DNA from: Aeromicrobium fastidiosum
GTDB lineage: Bacteria; Actinomycetota; Actinomycetes; Propionibacteriales; Nocardioidaceae
Reading direction: 5' to 3'
NCBI RefSeq assembly: GCF_017876595.1
Contig: NZ_JAGIOG010000001.1
Span: forward strand, 3,844,001-3,908,000
DNA: 64,000 nucleotides
Position 1 is the stretch's first letter, and each line of letters begins with the position of its first letter. A model generated the notes under the pieces. That model had not been told where the DNA came from, searched no databases, and saw only the letters and a program-made list of their open reading frames with translations. Position numbers and translations under genes: made by a program. Shown here piece after piece: positions 34,258 to 43,484 of the stretch.

Positions 34258-35197
34258 GACCTCCGACGTGCGGGGCTGGTTCGACACGCACACGCACCGC
34301 GCGCAGCAGTTCGACGCAGCCGCCCTCGTCCCACTGAAGGGCGACCGGCGGATCAGCGTCCTGATCCCCGCCCGCGACGAGGAGGCGACGGTGGGGGCCA
34401 TCGTCACGACGCTGCGCACCCAGCTGGTCGAGCGCGTGCCGCTCGTCGACGAGATCATCGTGATCGACTCGCACTCCACCGACGCGACGTCCGACGTCGC
34501 CCGGGCCGCAGGGGCCAAGGTCTTCCACGTCGACGAGATCGTGCCCGAGGTCGGCAGCCGCACGGGCAAGGGCGAGGCGATGTGGAAGGCGCTCGCCGTC
34601 ATGACGGGCGACATCGGCATCTACCTCGACGCCGACGTGCAGGAGTTCACGGCCGACTTCGTCGTGGGCCTGCTCGGACCGCTGCTGACCGACGACGGCC
34701 TCGTGTTCGTCAAGGCGTTCTACGACCGTCCGTGGTCGACCGGCGCGGCGCGCTCGTCGGGTGGCGGCCGGGTCACCGAGCTCGTCGCCCGACCGCTCAT
34801 CCTCGAGCGGTCACCGGCCCTGTCGGGCTTCGTCCAGCCCCTCGCCGGTGAGTGCGCCTTCCGCGCCGAGGCGCTGCGGGCCGTCCCGTTCGTGTCCGAC
34901 TACGGCGTCGACATCGGTCTCATGATCGACGTGCTGCGCGACCACGGCCTGTCGGCGATGGCGCAGGTCGATCTGGGCCTGCGCCTGCACCGCCACCAGG
35001 ACCTCGCGGCGCTCAGCGCCATGACGCAGCACGTGCGCGCCGCGTTCGACCTGCGCGCCGATCCCGGCGGCCCCGACGAGGTCGAGAGCACCGCCACGCT
35101 GTTCCGCCGCGAGGGCGAGACGATGCAGCTGGTCGAGCGCACCACGACGACGGTGCAGCGTCCCCCGATGGACCAGGTGCTGTCCCACCGTCGCTGA
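34250..35197 (+). CDS. gpgS: Glucosyl-3-phosphoglycerate synthase
   Basis: GT-A/GT81 glycosyltransferase, 315 residues: uses UDP-glucose and 3-phosphoglycerate to make glucosyl-3-phosphoglycerate, precursor of glucosylglycerate and methylglucose lipopolysaccharides. Seen: ISVLIPARDEEATVG, DSHSTDAT, the metal DXD in IYLDADVQ and GSRTGKGEAMW. Start TTG at 34250 inside the folP end gives an 8-bp overlap; GTG 34268 is an alternative. Confidence 0.92.
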   Translation: MPETSDVRGWFDTHTHRAQQFDAAALVPLKGDRRISVLIPARDEEATVGAIVTTLRTQLVERVPLVDEIIVIDSHSTDATSDVARAAGAKVFHVDEIVPEVGSRTGKGEAMWKALAVMTGDIGIYLDADVQEFTADFVVGLLGPLLTDDGLVFVKAFYDRPWSTGAARSSGGGRVTELVARPLILERSPALSGFVQPLAGECAFRAEALRAVPFVSDYGVDIGLMIDVLRDHGLSAMAQVDLGLRLHRHQDLAALSAMTQHVRAAFDLRADPGGPDEVESTATLFRREGETMQLVERTTTTVQRPPMDQVLSHRR

Positions 35198-35200
35198 TTC

Positions 35201-35329
35201 CCAGGCGCACCCCGGAATCTGCGCGGCCCGTCCGCCGGTTCCGGGGTGCACCTGGAAAGCCGACGCCGGACCCCTGATACATCCGGGGCGAGGTGCCAGT
35301 AATCAGGGTCCACCCGGAAAACTTCCGGG
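35201..35329. repeat. Stacked palindromic elements between gpgS and a convergent gene
   Basis: 35201-35217/35239-35255: 17-bp arms (CCAGGCGCACCCCGGAA and its near complement, one mismatch). About 35268-35312: GGACCCCTGAT/ATCAGGGTCC with one bulge. 35313-35329: CCCGGAA-AAC-TTCCGGG. Together they fill the gap between convergent genes and likely terminate both; TTCCGGGG recurs in the first and third, suggesting one repeat family. Confidence 0.65.
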
Positions 35330-35363
35330 GCGAACCTGGGAACCACCGAACCGAGAAACCGGC

Positions 35364-36365
<1,002 letters not shown>

Positions 36366-36941
36366 TCAGTCGCCGGTGTGACCGCCGGAGACACCGGCGA
36401 GTATCAGGTCAGCGAGCGCACGGTATGCCGCCGAGTCGTCGAGGCCCGTCGCGCGCGACACGTCGCCGCGGTGGATCGACTCCATCATGAGCCGCGCCAC
36501 GGTGCCGAGGAACTGCGGGTCGATGCCCGGAGCGGCCTCGAGCACCAGCTCCTGCACACGGGTGGCCGCGATCTGCGTGTTCTGCCGGTAGATGTCGCCG
36601 GCCGGGGCGAAGCGCTCCAGGTCGGCGAAGAATTGCGGCGAGGCGGGAGCGAGCTCGACCGCGACGGCGTTGAGGTAGGCCCCGATGCGGTCGACGGCCG
36701 GAGCGCTCGGGTCGACCGCCGCCTCGACCCGCTCGGTCGCGCGGCGGAAGAACGTGCGGACGATTGACGTCAGCAGCTGCTCCTTGCTGGGTGCGATGCC
36801 GTAGAGCGTCGACTTGGAGCAGTTGAGCCGGGCGGCGAGGTCGGACAGCTGGAGGTCGAGGAATCCCTCGGCCAGCACGATGTCGATGATGCCGTCGCGC
36901 AGGGCAGCGGTCCGTCCGCTCATCTCGACGCGCTGCACCAT
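36366..36941 (-). CDS. TetR-family transcriptional regulator
   Basis: 191 residues. N-terminal HTH: ALRDGIIDIVLAEGFLDLQLSDLAARLNCSKSTLYGI, then a helical ligand domain. Start ATG 36941 chosen because an upstream in-frame start would cross the divergent promoter. It is divergent from the acyl-CoA dehydrogenase-SDR genes and upstream of the flavin oxidoreductase, and probably represses one or both units in response to an acyl-CoA. Confidence 0.88.
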   Translation of the reverse strand: MVQRVEMSGRTAALRDGIIDIVLAEGFLDLQLSDLAARLNCSKSTLYGIAPSKEQLLTSIVRTFFRRATERVEAAVDPSAPAVDRIGAYLNAVAVELAPASPQFFADLERFAPAGDIYRQNTQIAATRVQELVLEAAPGIDPQFLGTVARLMMESIHRGDVSRATGLDDSAAYRALADLILAGVSGGHTGD

Positions 36942-36947
36942 GCGGCG

Positions 36948-36977
36948 ACTGTACCAGAACGGAGCCTGCAGTACAGT
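36948..36977. promoter_or_regulatory. Candidate TetR operator / divergent promoter
   Basis: ACTGTAC (36948-36954) and GTACAGT (36971-36977) are inverted 7-bp arms 16 bp apart, with a further GTAC at 36983. Position between the TetR gene and the acyl-CoA dehydrogenase start suits a shared operator. The wide spacing makes this tentative. Confidence 0.4.
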
Positions 36978-37004
36978 GACAAGTACACGCGACCAGGAGG
37001 ACCC

Positions 37005-38147
37005 ATGCCGGCCCAACGACTCATGCCCACCGAGGAGTCACACGACCTCATCGAGCTCACGCGCGACATCGTCGCCAAGGAGCTGCGACCCGTCATCGCC
37101 GACCTCGATGCACGCGCCGAGTTCCCGCGGGACGTGTTCCGCACGCTGGGCCGCGCGGGGCTGCTGAGCCTGCCCTACCCCGAGGAGGTGGGCGGCGGCG
37201 GGCAGTCGTACGAGGTCTACCTGCAGGCCCTCGAGGAGATCGCCTCGGCGTCGGCCAGCGTCGGCGTGGGGGTCAGCGTGCACGCGCTGTCGTGCTTCGG
37301 CCTGTTCACGGCAGGCAGCGACGAGCAGCGCGCCGCCTGGCTGCCCGAGATGCTGTCGGGCAGCCAGCTCGGCGCGTACTGCCTCTCGGAGGCGCACGCC
37401 GGCTCCGATCCGGCCGCGATGCGCACCCGTGCCGTCCGCGACGGCGACGAGTACGTCATCGACGGCGCCAAGGCCTGGACGACGCACGGCGGCAAGGCCG
37501 ACTTCTACAAGGTCATGGCGCGGACCAGCGACGACGGCGGGCGCGGCATCTCGTGCTTCCTCGTCCCGGCGGACACACCGGGCCTGACGGCCGACAACCC
37601 CGAGCAGAAGATGGGCCTGATGAGCTCGACGACGGCCACGATGCTGTTCGACGGCGTCCGCGTCCCGGCGTCCCGGCGTCTCGGGGCCGAGGGCCAGGGA
37701 CTGTCGATCGCGCTGGCAGGCCTCGACGCGGGACGGCTCGGCATCGCCGCCGTCGCGACCGGTCTGGCCCAGGAGGCCCTCGACGTCGCCCTCGCCTACG
37801 CCAAGGAGCGCGAGGCGTTCGGCAAGCCCGTCATCGACCACCAGGGCCTCGCCTTCGTCCTGGCCGACATGTCGGCTGCCGTCGAGTCGGCCCGAGCGAC
37901 CTACCTCGCCGCAGCGAGGCTCAAGGACGCCGGCCGGCCCTACGCGCGCCAGGCCTCGATCGCCAAGCTCGTCTGCACCGACAACGCCATGAAGGTCACG
38001 ACCGACGCCGTGCAGGTGCTCGGCGGGGCCGGCTACACCAAGGACTTCCCGGTCGAGCGCTTCATGCGCGAGGCCAAGGTCATGCAGATCTTCGAGGGCA
38101 CCAACCAGATCCAGCGACTCGTCATCAGCCGCAACCTCGCGCGCTGA
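37005..38147 (+). CDS. Acyl-CoA dehydrogenase
   Basis: FAD flavoprotein of 380 residues, the standard length; introduces the alpha-beta double bond into acyl-CoA. Seen: AYCLSEAHAGSDPAAM (FAD/substrate binding), AWTTHGGKAD, EREAFGKPV, QVLGGAGYTKDFPVERFMREAKV with the catalytic-acid region, and FEGTNQIQRLVISR. Strong ribosome site AGGAGG before ATG 37005. Cotranscribed with the SDR gene that follows, consistent with a beta-oxidation step. Confidence 0.94.
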   Translation: MPAQRLMPTEESHDLIELTRDIVAKELRPVIADLDARAEFPRDVFRTLGRAGLLSLPYPEEVGGGGQSYEVYLQALEEIASASASVGVGVSVHALSCFGLFTAGSDEQRAAWLPEMLSGSQLGAYCLSEAHAGSDPAAMRTRAVRDGDEYVIDGAKAWTTHGGKADFYKVMARTSDDGGRGISCFLVPADTPGLTADNPEQKMGLMSSTTATMLFDGVRVPASRRLGAEGQGLSIALAGLDAGRLGIAAVATGLAQEALDVALAYAKEREAFGKPVIDHQGLAFVLADMSAAVESARATYLAAARLKDAGRPYARQASIAKLVCTDNAMKVTTDAVQVLGGAGYTKDFPVERFMREAKVMQIFEGTNQIQRLVISRNLAR

Positions 38148-38188
38148 CACCCACCCAGCACCCATCTGACACCCACACAAGGAGAACC

Positions 38189-38944
38189 ATGCAGCTCAAC
38201 GACACCGCCGCGATCGTCACGGGAGGCGCATCCGGCCTCGGTGCCGCGACCGCCGCCCACCTCGCCTCGCTGGGTGCCAGCGTCTACGCGATCGACCTGC
38301 AGGGCTCGATCGACCAGGCCCCAGCCGTCGACGGCGTCACCTACCTCGCCGCCGACGTGACCGACGAGCAGCAGGTGCGTGCCGCGGTCGCGACGGCGTC
38401 CGAGACGCTTCCGCTGCGCACCGTGGTCAACTGCGCCGGCATCGGGCCGTCCGCCCGCATCCTCGGCCGCAAGGGCGTCCACGATCTCGCCCTCTACGCC
38501 AAGATCGTCCACATCAACCTGGTCGGCAGCTTCACGGTGCTGGCGCTCGCCGCCGAGGCGATCGCGCGGACCGAGGCCGACGAGAACGGCCAGCGCGGGG
38601 TCATCGTCAACACCGCCTCGATCGCCGCCTACGACGGCCAGATCGGTCAGGTCGCCTACGCCTCGTCGAAGGGCGGCATCGTCGGCATGACCCTGCCCGC
38701 GGCGCGCGACCTCGCCCAGCACGGTATCCGCGTGTGCACGATCGCGCCGGGCATCGTCAACACGCCGATGCTGGCGACCGTCAGCGAGGAGTTCCGGGCA
38801 GGACTGGCCGCGGGCGTCCCGTTCCCGCAGCGGCTCTGCGAGCCGGCCGAGTACGCCAAGCTCGTGGCCATGATCGTCGACCACGACTACCTCAACGGCG
38901 AGACGATCCGCATGGACGGCGCGCTGCGGATGGCTCCCCGCTAG
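38189..38944 (+). CDS. SDR oxidoreductase (3-hydroxyacyl-CoA dehydrogenase type II-like)
   Basis: 251 residues. Rossmann motif [18 protein letters not shown], catalytic Ser in [10 protein letters not shown] and YASSK (Tyr/Lys), and C-terminal [20 protein letters not shown] end reading [12 protein letters not shown]. Most like the 17-beta-HSD10/short-chain 3-hydroxyacyl-CoA dehydrogenases, which oxidise 3-hydroxyacyl-CoA with NAD+. Ribosome site AAGGAG before ATG 38189; 41 bp after the acyl-CoA dehydrogenase gene. Confidence 0.9.
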   Translation: MQLNDTAAIVTGGASGLGAATAAHLASLGASVYAIDLQGSIDQAPAVDGVTYLAADVTDEQQVRAAVATASETLPLRTVVNCAGIGPSARILGRKGVHDLALYAKIVHINLVGSFTVLALAAEAIARTEADENGQRGVIVNTASIAAYDGQIGQVAYASSKGGIVGMTLPAARDLAQHGIRVCTIAPGIVNTPMLATVSEEFRAGLAAGVPFPQRLCEPAEYAKLVAMIVDHDYLNGETIRMDGALRMAPR

Positions 38945-38953
38945 ACCATTCCC

Positions 38954-39016
38954 CGCTGGGCCTGACGAATCAGCAGACACGCCGCCGGCGTGTCTGCGCG
39001 AACGTCAGGCCCAGCG
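38954..39016. terminator. Nested 63-bp palindrome, bidirectional terminator
   Basis: Outer arms CGCTGGGCCTGACG/CGTCAGGCCCAGCG (38954-38967, 39003-39016) enclose a second, 12-bp-arm palindrome GCAGACACGCCG/CGGCGTGTCTGC (38973-38997). The outer and inner arms are perfect, separated only by 5-base joints. It sits between convergent genes. Confidence 0.8.
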
Positions 39017-39036
39017 AGATCGTCCGGGCTGGACGA

Positions 39037-39321
39037 TCAGTGGTGCGCGGGGCTGTTGTCGTGCGAGGTGGTCTCGAGCTCGGTGCTGGGCGACGGCGGC
39101 ACGTAGTTGTTACGGGCGGTCAGCAGGCCGAACAGGGCCACGAGGACGAACAGTCCGGCCGTGCCGCCACCGAACAGGATGATCGTGTCGAGGACGCTGC
39201 GTCCCTGGCCCTCCGGCCAGGCCCCGCCCACGGGGGCGTCTGCGAAGGCCGCGCCCGAGCCGGCGATGAACGTCACGACGGTGGCGAGCACGAGTCCGAG
39301 CACGCGAGCAGGAGTCTTCAT
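39037..39321 (-). CDS. Small membrane protein, function unknown
   Basis: 94 residues: a signal-like hydrophobic N-terminus with AFA/DAP cleavage pattern near 28, a short polar stretch, one transmembrane segment (TIILFGGGTAGLFVLVALFGLLTA, about 46-69) and a polar tail ending HDNSPAHH. So one TM with a short external and a short cytosolic part. No known domain recognised; it faces the MscS gene divergently. Confidence 0.7.
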   Translation of the reverse strand: MKTPARVLGLVLATVVTFIAGSGAAFADAPVGGAWPEGQGRSVLDTIILFGGGTAGLFVLVALFGLLTARNNYVPPSPSTELETTSHDNSPAHH

Positions 39322-39353
39322 GACTCCATCGTATCCACCCGTAGGCTGGGGAG

Positions 39354-40277
39354 ATGCCTCACCTCGACATCAACTGGAAGCTGCCGGAGGGCAAGGCCTA
39401 CGACTGGTTCGTCGCCACGCCCGGCGGCATCGCCCTCATCATCGTCCTGGGCCTGGCGCTCCGCTGGTTCATCAACCGTGCCGTCGACCGTCTGGTCGGC
39501 CGCGCGGCGACGGGCAACATGCCTGGATTCATCGCCGACAGCCGCGCCGGGGAGTTCCTCGACACACTGAAGCCGGCCAACCACGCCCGGCGTCAGCAGC
39601 GCACCGAGACCATGGGATCGCTGCTCAAGAGCGTCTCGACCGGCCTGATCCTCGCGGTCGTCATCGTCATGGTGCTGTCGAAGCTCAGCATCGACATCGC
39701 CCCGATCATCGCGAGCGCCGGCATCGTCGGCGTGGCGCTGGGCTTCGGCGCGCAAAACCTGGTCAAGGACTTCCTGTCGGGCATCTTCATGATCCTGGAG
39801 GACCAGTACGGCGTCGGCGACACCGTCGACCTCGGCGAGGCCACCGGCACGGTCGAGGCCGTGAGCCTGCGGGTCACCCGGCTGCGCGACGTCAACGGCA
39901 CGGTCTGGTACGTCCGCAACGGCGAGATCCTGCGCGTCGGCAACCAGAGCCAGAACTGGGCACGGACGGTGCTCGACGTGACGGTCTCGTACGACGCCGA
40001 CCTCGACCAGGTGCAGCGCATCCTGCAGGACGTCGCCACCACGACGTACGAGAACGAGCAGTTCCACGACGTCATCATCGAGGCCCCCGAGGTGTGGGGC
40101 GTCGAGCGCTTCGACAAGGATGGTGTCGTCGTTCGGGTCGTCCTCAAGACCGCGCCGGCCCAGCAGTGGCTCGTCGCCCGGGCGATGCGTCAACGCATCA
40201 AGGCCGAGTTCGACCGGGCCGGCATCAAGATGCCGACGACCTTCCCCGTCGCCACGATCCACCAGGAGCAGGGATGA
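39354..40277 (+). CDS. Small-conductance mechanosensitive channel (MscS family)
   Basis: 307 residues. TM segments near 23-41 and 91-110, and the pore-lining helix GVALGFGAQNLVKDFLSGIFMI typical of MscS; then the beta domain (EDQYGVGDTVDLG, NGTVWYVRNGEI) and a C-terminal alpha-beta domain. Opens under membrane tension to release solutes on osmotic downshift. The globin gene follows with a 4-bp ATGA overlap. Confidence 0.92.
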   Translation: MPHLDINWKLPEGKAYDWFVATPGGIALIIVLGLALRWFINRAVDRLVGRAATGNMPGFIADSRAGEFLDTLKPANHARRQQRTETMGSLLKSVSTGLILAVVIVMVLSKLSIDIAPIIASAGIVGVALGFGAQNLVKDFLSGIFMILEDQYGVGDTVDLGEATGTVEAVSLRVTRLRDVNGTVWYVRNGEILRVGNQSQNWARTVLDVTVSYDADLDQVQRILQDVATTTYENEQFHDVIIEAPEVWGVERFDKDGVVVRVVLKTAPAQQWLVARAMRQRIKAEFDRAGIKMPTTFPVATIHQEQG

Positions 40278-40669
40278 CCGAGCAGCCGGCGGCCGAGCAG
40301 ACCTTCTACGAGGCGATCGGCGGGCACGACACGATCAAGTTGATCGTCGACACGTTCTACGACGGCGTCGCGACCGACGAGCTGCTCCGGCCGATGTATC
40401 CCGAGGAGGACCTCGGCCCGGCCAACGAGCGGTTCCGGATGTTCCTCGAGCAGTACTGGGGCGGTCCGACGACGTACTCAGAGCAGCGCGGTCATCCCCG
40501 GCTGCGCATGCGGCACGCCCCGTTCGAGGTCACGGCGGAGGCCCGCGACCGCTGGCTCGCGCACTTCCGCGACGGCCTCGACCGCGCCGCCCTCACCCCC
40601 GAGCACGACGCCCAGTTCTGGGCCTACGCCCAGCACGCCGCCACCTTCATGGTGAACACGGCGTCCTGA
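40274..40669 (+). CDS. Group II truncated hemoglobin (GlbO-like)
   Basis: 131 residues, typical length. Seen: FYEAIGGHDTIKLIVDTFYDGV, LRPMYPEEDLGPANERFRMFLEQYWGGP and RMRHAPFEVT with the heme-proximal His (RHAPF). Binds oxygen or NO reversibly. Start ATG 40274 with GGAGCAGGG upstream, coupled to mscS. The final codons (MVNTAS and stop) belong to the first unit of the 62-bp tandem repeat that follows. Confidence 0.93.
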   Translation: MTEQPAAEQTFYEAIGGHDTIKLIVDTFYDGVATDELLRPMYPEEDLGPANERFRMFLEQYWGGPTTYSEQRGHPRLRMRHAPFEVTAEARDRWLAHFRDGLDRAALTPEHDAQFWAYAQHAATFMVNTAS

Positions 40670-40797
40670 GCGGAGCGAAGCCGTGTTCGGCCATGAAGCA
40701 ACAGGCCAGCATGGTGAACACGGCGTCCTGAGCGGAGCGAAGCCGTGTTCGGCCATGAAGCAACAGGCCAGCATGGTGAACACGGCGTCCTGAGCGG
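40649..40797. repeat. 62-bp tandem repeat seeded by the globin 3' end
   Basis: Units start at 40649, 40711 and 40773 (the last is 25 bp). Each begins ATGGTGAACACGGCGTCC followed by TGA, that is, the last six codons and stop of the globin gene, and contains GAACACGGC/GCCGTGTTC arms that form a hairpin. The last unit abuts the stop of the convergent thioesterase gene, so the array acts as serial terminators. Perfect identity implies recent amplification. Confidence 0.9.
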
Positions 40798-41517
40798 TCA
40801 GCTCGGGACGAGCGCCTCGAGCTGGGCGCGCTCGGCCTCGCCGAGAGGCCTGGACGACTGGGTGTGCGGATCGAAGCCGACCATCGCCGTCGAGGAGTCG
40901 GCGAGCAGCGTGGCACCGTCCGAGATCTGGCAGTGCAGGTCGAACGATCCGCGACCGACCCGGCTCACCCAGACAGTCGCCTCGTACGGCTCGGCACGCC
41001 AGGTGATCGGACGCACGTGGGTGACGCTGGCCGTGCCGACGACGACGCTCCCGGCTGCGATGGTGTCGAGCCGTCTCGAGATGTTGAGCACCCGCACCTC
41101 CTGCAACAGCTCGAACAGCTTGGCGGGCCGCACGGCACCAGCCGCATCGAGGTCGCTGCGGCGGACGCGGACGGGGAGCACCGGCAGCTCGCCGCCCGGC
41201 ACGACGCGGCTCGGCAGATCGGCGTCGACGTACTCGACCGTCACGACGGCGAAGACGGGCGCCACGCCGTCGGCGGTGATCTGCTGCGTCAGGACACCAT
41301 CGGTCAGCTCCGAGCGCACGACGACGTCCCTGCTGCCCAGCAGCAGGGGCCTGACGAACCGGATCGAGACGGTCGAGATCGTGTCGTCAGCGGCGATCAC
41401 CCCGTCGTCCACCAGGATCGCCCGCGCCTCGGCGGCGTAGTCGAGGTAGACGACGTTGTTGACGTGGTTGAGCGAGTCGAGGTCGGCCCAGCGCATCGGG
41501 AACGCATGTTCGTGCAT
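40798..41517 (-). CDS. Acyl-CoA thioesterase (double hotdog)
   Basis: 239 residues with two hotdog-type halves: RWADLDSLNHVNNVVYLDYAAEARA (catalytic Asp of the 4HBT family) and a second half starting near 118 with RRSDLDAAGAVRPAKLFELLQE. Likely hydrolyses acyl-CoA to acid plus CoA. Start ATG 41517. Neighbouring carboxylase genes fit acyl-CoA metabolism. Confidence 0.85.
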   Translation of the reverse strand: MHEHAFPMRWADLDSLNHVNNVVYLDYAAEARAILVDDGVIAADDTISTVSIRFVRPLLLGSRDVVVRSELTDGVLTQQITADGVAPVFAVVTVEYVDADLPSRVVPGGELPVLPVRVRRSDLDAAGAVRPAKLFELLQEVRVLNISRRLDTIAAGSVVVGTASVTHVRPITWRAEPYEATVWVSRVGRGSFDLHCQISDGATLLADSSTAMVGFDPHTQSSRPLGEAERAQLEALVPS

Positions 41518-41564
41518 CCCGCCGATGATGCCAGAGGCTCGGCAACACCCGGCTGCCGGCGGTG

Positions 41565-41792
41565 TCAGGCGCTGGCGGTCTCGTCGATCTCGATGACGGG
41601 GTCGCCCTCCTGGACGATCTGGCCGAGGGAGACGAGCACCTTGCTGACGTGTCCGCCCACCTGCGCGACCAGCGGGATCTCCATCTTCATCGACTCCAGG
41701 ACGGCGAGGACGTCGCCGACCCCCACCTGGTCGCCCTCGCGGACGACGATCTTCCAGACGTTCGAGACGATCTCTGCGCGCGCGAGGTGCAT
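41565..41792 (-). CDS. Biotin/lipoyl attachment carrier protein
   Basis: 75 residues, a stand-alone biotinyl domain: VREGDQVGVGDVLAVLESMKME with biotin attached at Lys36 of the MKM motif. Carries the carboxyl group for the carboxyltransferase encoded upstream; the stop/start junction is TGATG. No biotin carboxylase is nearby, so it must borrow one (inference). Confidence 0.9.
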   Translation of the reverse strand: MHLARAEIVSNVWKIVVREGDQVGVGDVLAVLESMKMEIPLVAQVGGHVSKVLVSLGQIVQEGDPVIEIDETASA

Positions 41793-43315
41793 CAGGACCC
41801 CTGTCCGTGGGTCAGCATGCGGAGCGCGGCGATCATGCGGTCGCGGGTCTCCTCGGGCAGGATCACGTCGTCGACGATGCCAGCCTCGGCGGCGAGGTAC
41901 GGCCGGGCGACCTCCTCGCGGTAGACAGCCGCGAGCTCGTCGCGCAGGACCGTCGGCTCCTCGGCCTCCTTGAGCGCGCGACGGTGCAGCAGCGCGACGG
42001 CGCCGCCGGGACCCATCACGGCGATCTCGGAGTTGGCCCACGCCCAGTTGGCGTGCGCACCGAGCGAGGCCGAGCCCATCGCGATGTAGGCACCGCCGTA
42101 CGACTTGCGGACGACGACCGTGAGCTTGGGGCTCTTGGTGTCGACGTACGCCTTGAGGAGCTTGGCGCCATGCGTGATGACGCCTCGCCCCTCCTCGACG
42201 GTCCCGGGCAGGAAGCCGGGCACGTCGACGAACGTGAGGACGGGCAGGTCGAACCGCCCGCAGAACTCGACGAAGCGGGCGGCCTTGACCGATGCCTTCG
42301 AGTCGAGGATGCCGCCGCGTGCGTTGGGCTGGTTGGCCAGGACGCCGACGGCGTGGCCGTCGATGCGGGCGAAGAGGGTCAGGATGCTGGGGGCGTGCTC
42401 GGGCATCAGCTCGAGACGTGCGCCGTTGTCGAGCACGCCGTCCAGCAGCTTGTTCATGTCGAACACGATGCTCGACTTCTCGGGGACGAGGCCCGGCAGC
42501 GCCGCGACCGAGTGCGGGTTGGCCGGCACCGCGTCGTGGCGCTTCTGCGTGCCACCCTTGTGCGTCGGCAGGAACGACAGCAGCAAGCGGGTCGCGTGGA
42601 ACGCCTCCTCCTCGCTGTCGACCTCGAGGTGCGCGACGCCGCTGACCTTGGTGTGCAGCGCCGAGCCACCGATGTCCTCGGCGGAGGCGTCCTCGCCGGT
42701 CGCGGCCTTGACGATGTCGGGGCCGGTCAGGAACATCTGTCCCTGCTCCTTGACCATGATCGTCCAGTCGGTGAGCGCCGGCGAGTACGCGGCGGCACCG
42801 GCGCAGGGGCCGAGGATCAGCGAGATCTGCGGGATACGGCTCTGCGCCTCGATGTTGAGCGCGAAGATGCCGCCGCAGCCGTGCAGCGCGAAGATGCCGT
42901 CGTGGATGCGGGCACCGCCCGAGTCGTTGATGTAGACGATCGGGTAGCCCTTGTCGATCGCGAAGCGCTGGGCCTTCTGGATGGCCTCGGCCATCACGGC
43001 ACCGATGGCACCGGAGGCGACGGCCGCGTCGTGCGACACGACCACGACCGAGTGACCGTCGGTCGTCCCCCAGCCGGAGACGACGCCGCTGCCCGCGCCG
43101 GGCGACGCCGAGCGCATCGGCGTCATCTCGACGAACGAGCCCTCGTCGACCAGCATCTCGGCACGTTCACGAGCGGTGTAGACGCGCTTGCCCTTGGGCT
43201 CGACACGGGCGAATCGGCTGGTGCGGCGCTCGGCCAGCACGACGCGCTGGTCGGGCGGTCCCGCCTGGTCGGCCGACGTGGCATCTGCGACCACCGAACG
43301 ATCGAGCTCTGACAC
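41792..43315 (-). CDS. Acyl-CoA carboxylase beta (carboxyltransferase) subunit
   Basis: 507 residues, both carboxyltransferase halves: YINDSGGARIHDGI and GPCAGAAAYSPAL in the first, DVPGFLPGTVEEGRGVI and RKSYGGAYIAMGS in the second. It moves CO2 from carboxybiotin to an acyl-CoA (acetyl-, propionyl- or longer). Start GTG 43315, preceded by TTTAGGAG; an upstream TTG reading would start inside the operator. Cotranscribed with the 75-residue biotin carrier. Confidence 0.93.
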   Translation of the reverse strand: MSELDRSVVADATSADQAGPPDQRVVLAERRTSRFARVEPKGKRVYTARERAEMLVDEGSFVEMTPMRSASPGAGSGVVSGWGTTDGHSVVVVSHDAAVASGAIGAVMAEAIQKAQRFAIDKGYPIVYINDSGGARIHDGIFALHGCGGIFALNIEAQSRIPQISLILGPCAGAAAYSPALTDWTIMVKEQGQMFLTGPDIVKAATGEDASAEDIGGSALHTKVSGVAHLEVDSEEEAFHATRLLLSFLPTHKGGTQKRHDAVPANPHSVAALPGLVPEKSSIVFDMNKLLDGVLDNGARLELMPEHAPSILTLFARIDGHAVGVLANQPNARGGILDSKASVKAARFVEFCGRFDLPVLTFVDVPGFLPGTVEEGRGVITHGAKLLKAYVDTKSPKLTVVVRKSYGGAYIAMGSASLGAHANWAWANSEIAVMGPGGAVALLHRRALKEAEEPTVLRDELAAVYREEVARPYLAAEAGIVDDVILPEETRDRMIAALRMLTHGQGS

Positions 43316-43329
43316 ATCGACTCCTAAAC

Positions 43330-43377
43330 ATGAGGTTTCCCTCAACTATACACAAAGATGAGGAACCCCTCATCTTT
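43330..43377. promoter_or_regulatory. Two ATGAGG-N4-CCTCAT operators over the carboxylase promoter
   Basis: Site A ATGAGG-TTTC-CCTCAA (43330-43345) and site B AAAGATGAGG/CCTCATCTTT around AACC (43354-43377, perfect 10-bp arms); centres 28 bp apart. A leftward -10 TATAGT (43350-43345) lies between them, so site A covers the start and site B the -35 region: repression of the carboxylase gene. The TetR genes at 36.4 and 45.3 kb are candidate binders; neither is proven. Confidence 0.7.
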
Positions 43378-43443
43378 CGATCCGTGTCGACATCGCCCTC
43401 TCGCGCAGCCGGCACCACGTGCGCTACCGTGCTGGAGTCGTGA

Positions 43444-43459
43444 CTAAGCAAGCGCTTAG
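43444..43459. promoter_or_regulatory. Palindrome CTAAGC-AAGC-GCTTAG upstream of fabG-like gene
   Basis: Perfect 6-bp arms around AAGC, 26 bp before the start GTG. The centre AGCAAGCGCTTAGC is close to the KstR2-type consensus AnCAAGnnCTTGnT (cited from memory), which suggests TetR control. The TetR protein encoded at the end of this operon is the natural candidate. Confidence 0.55.
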
Positions 43460-43484
43460 CACCCTGGCCCCTGAGGAGAACACC

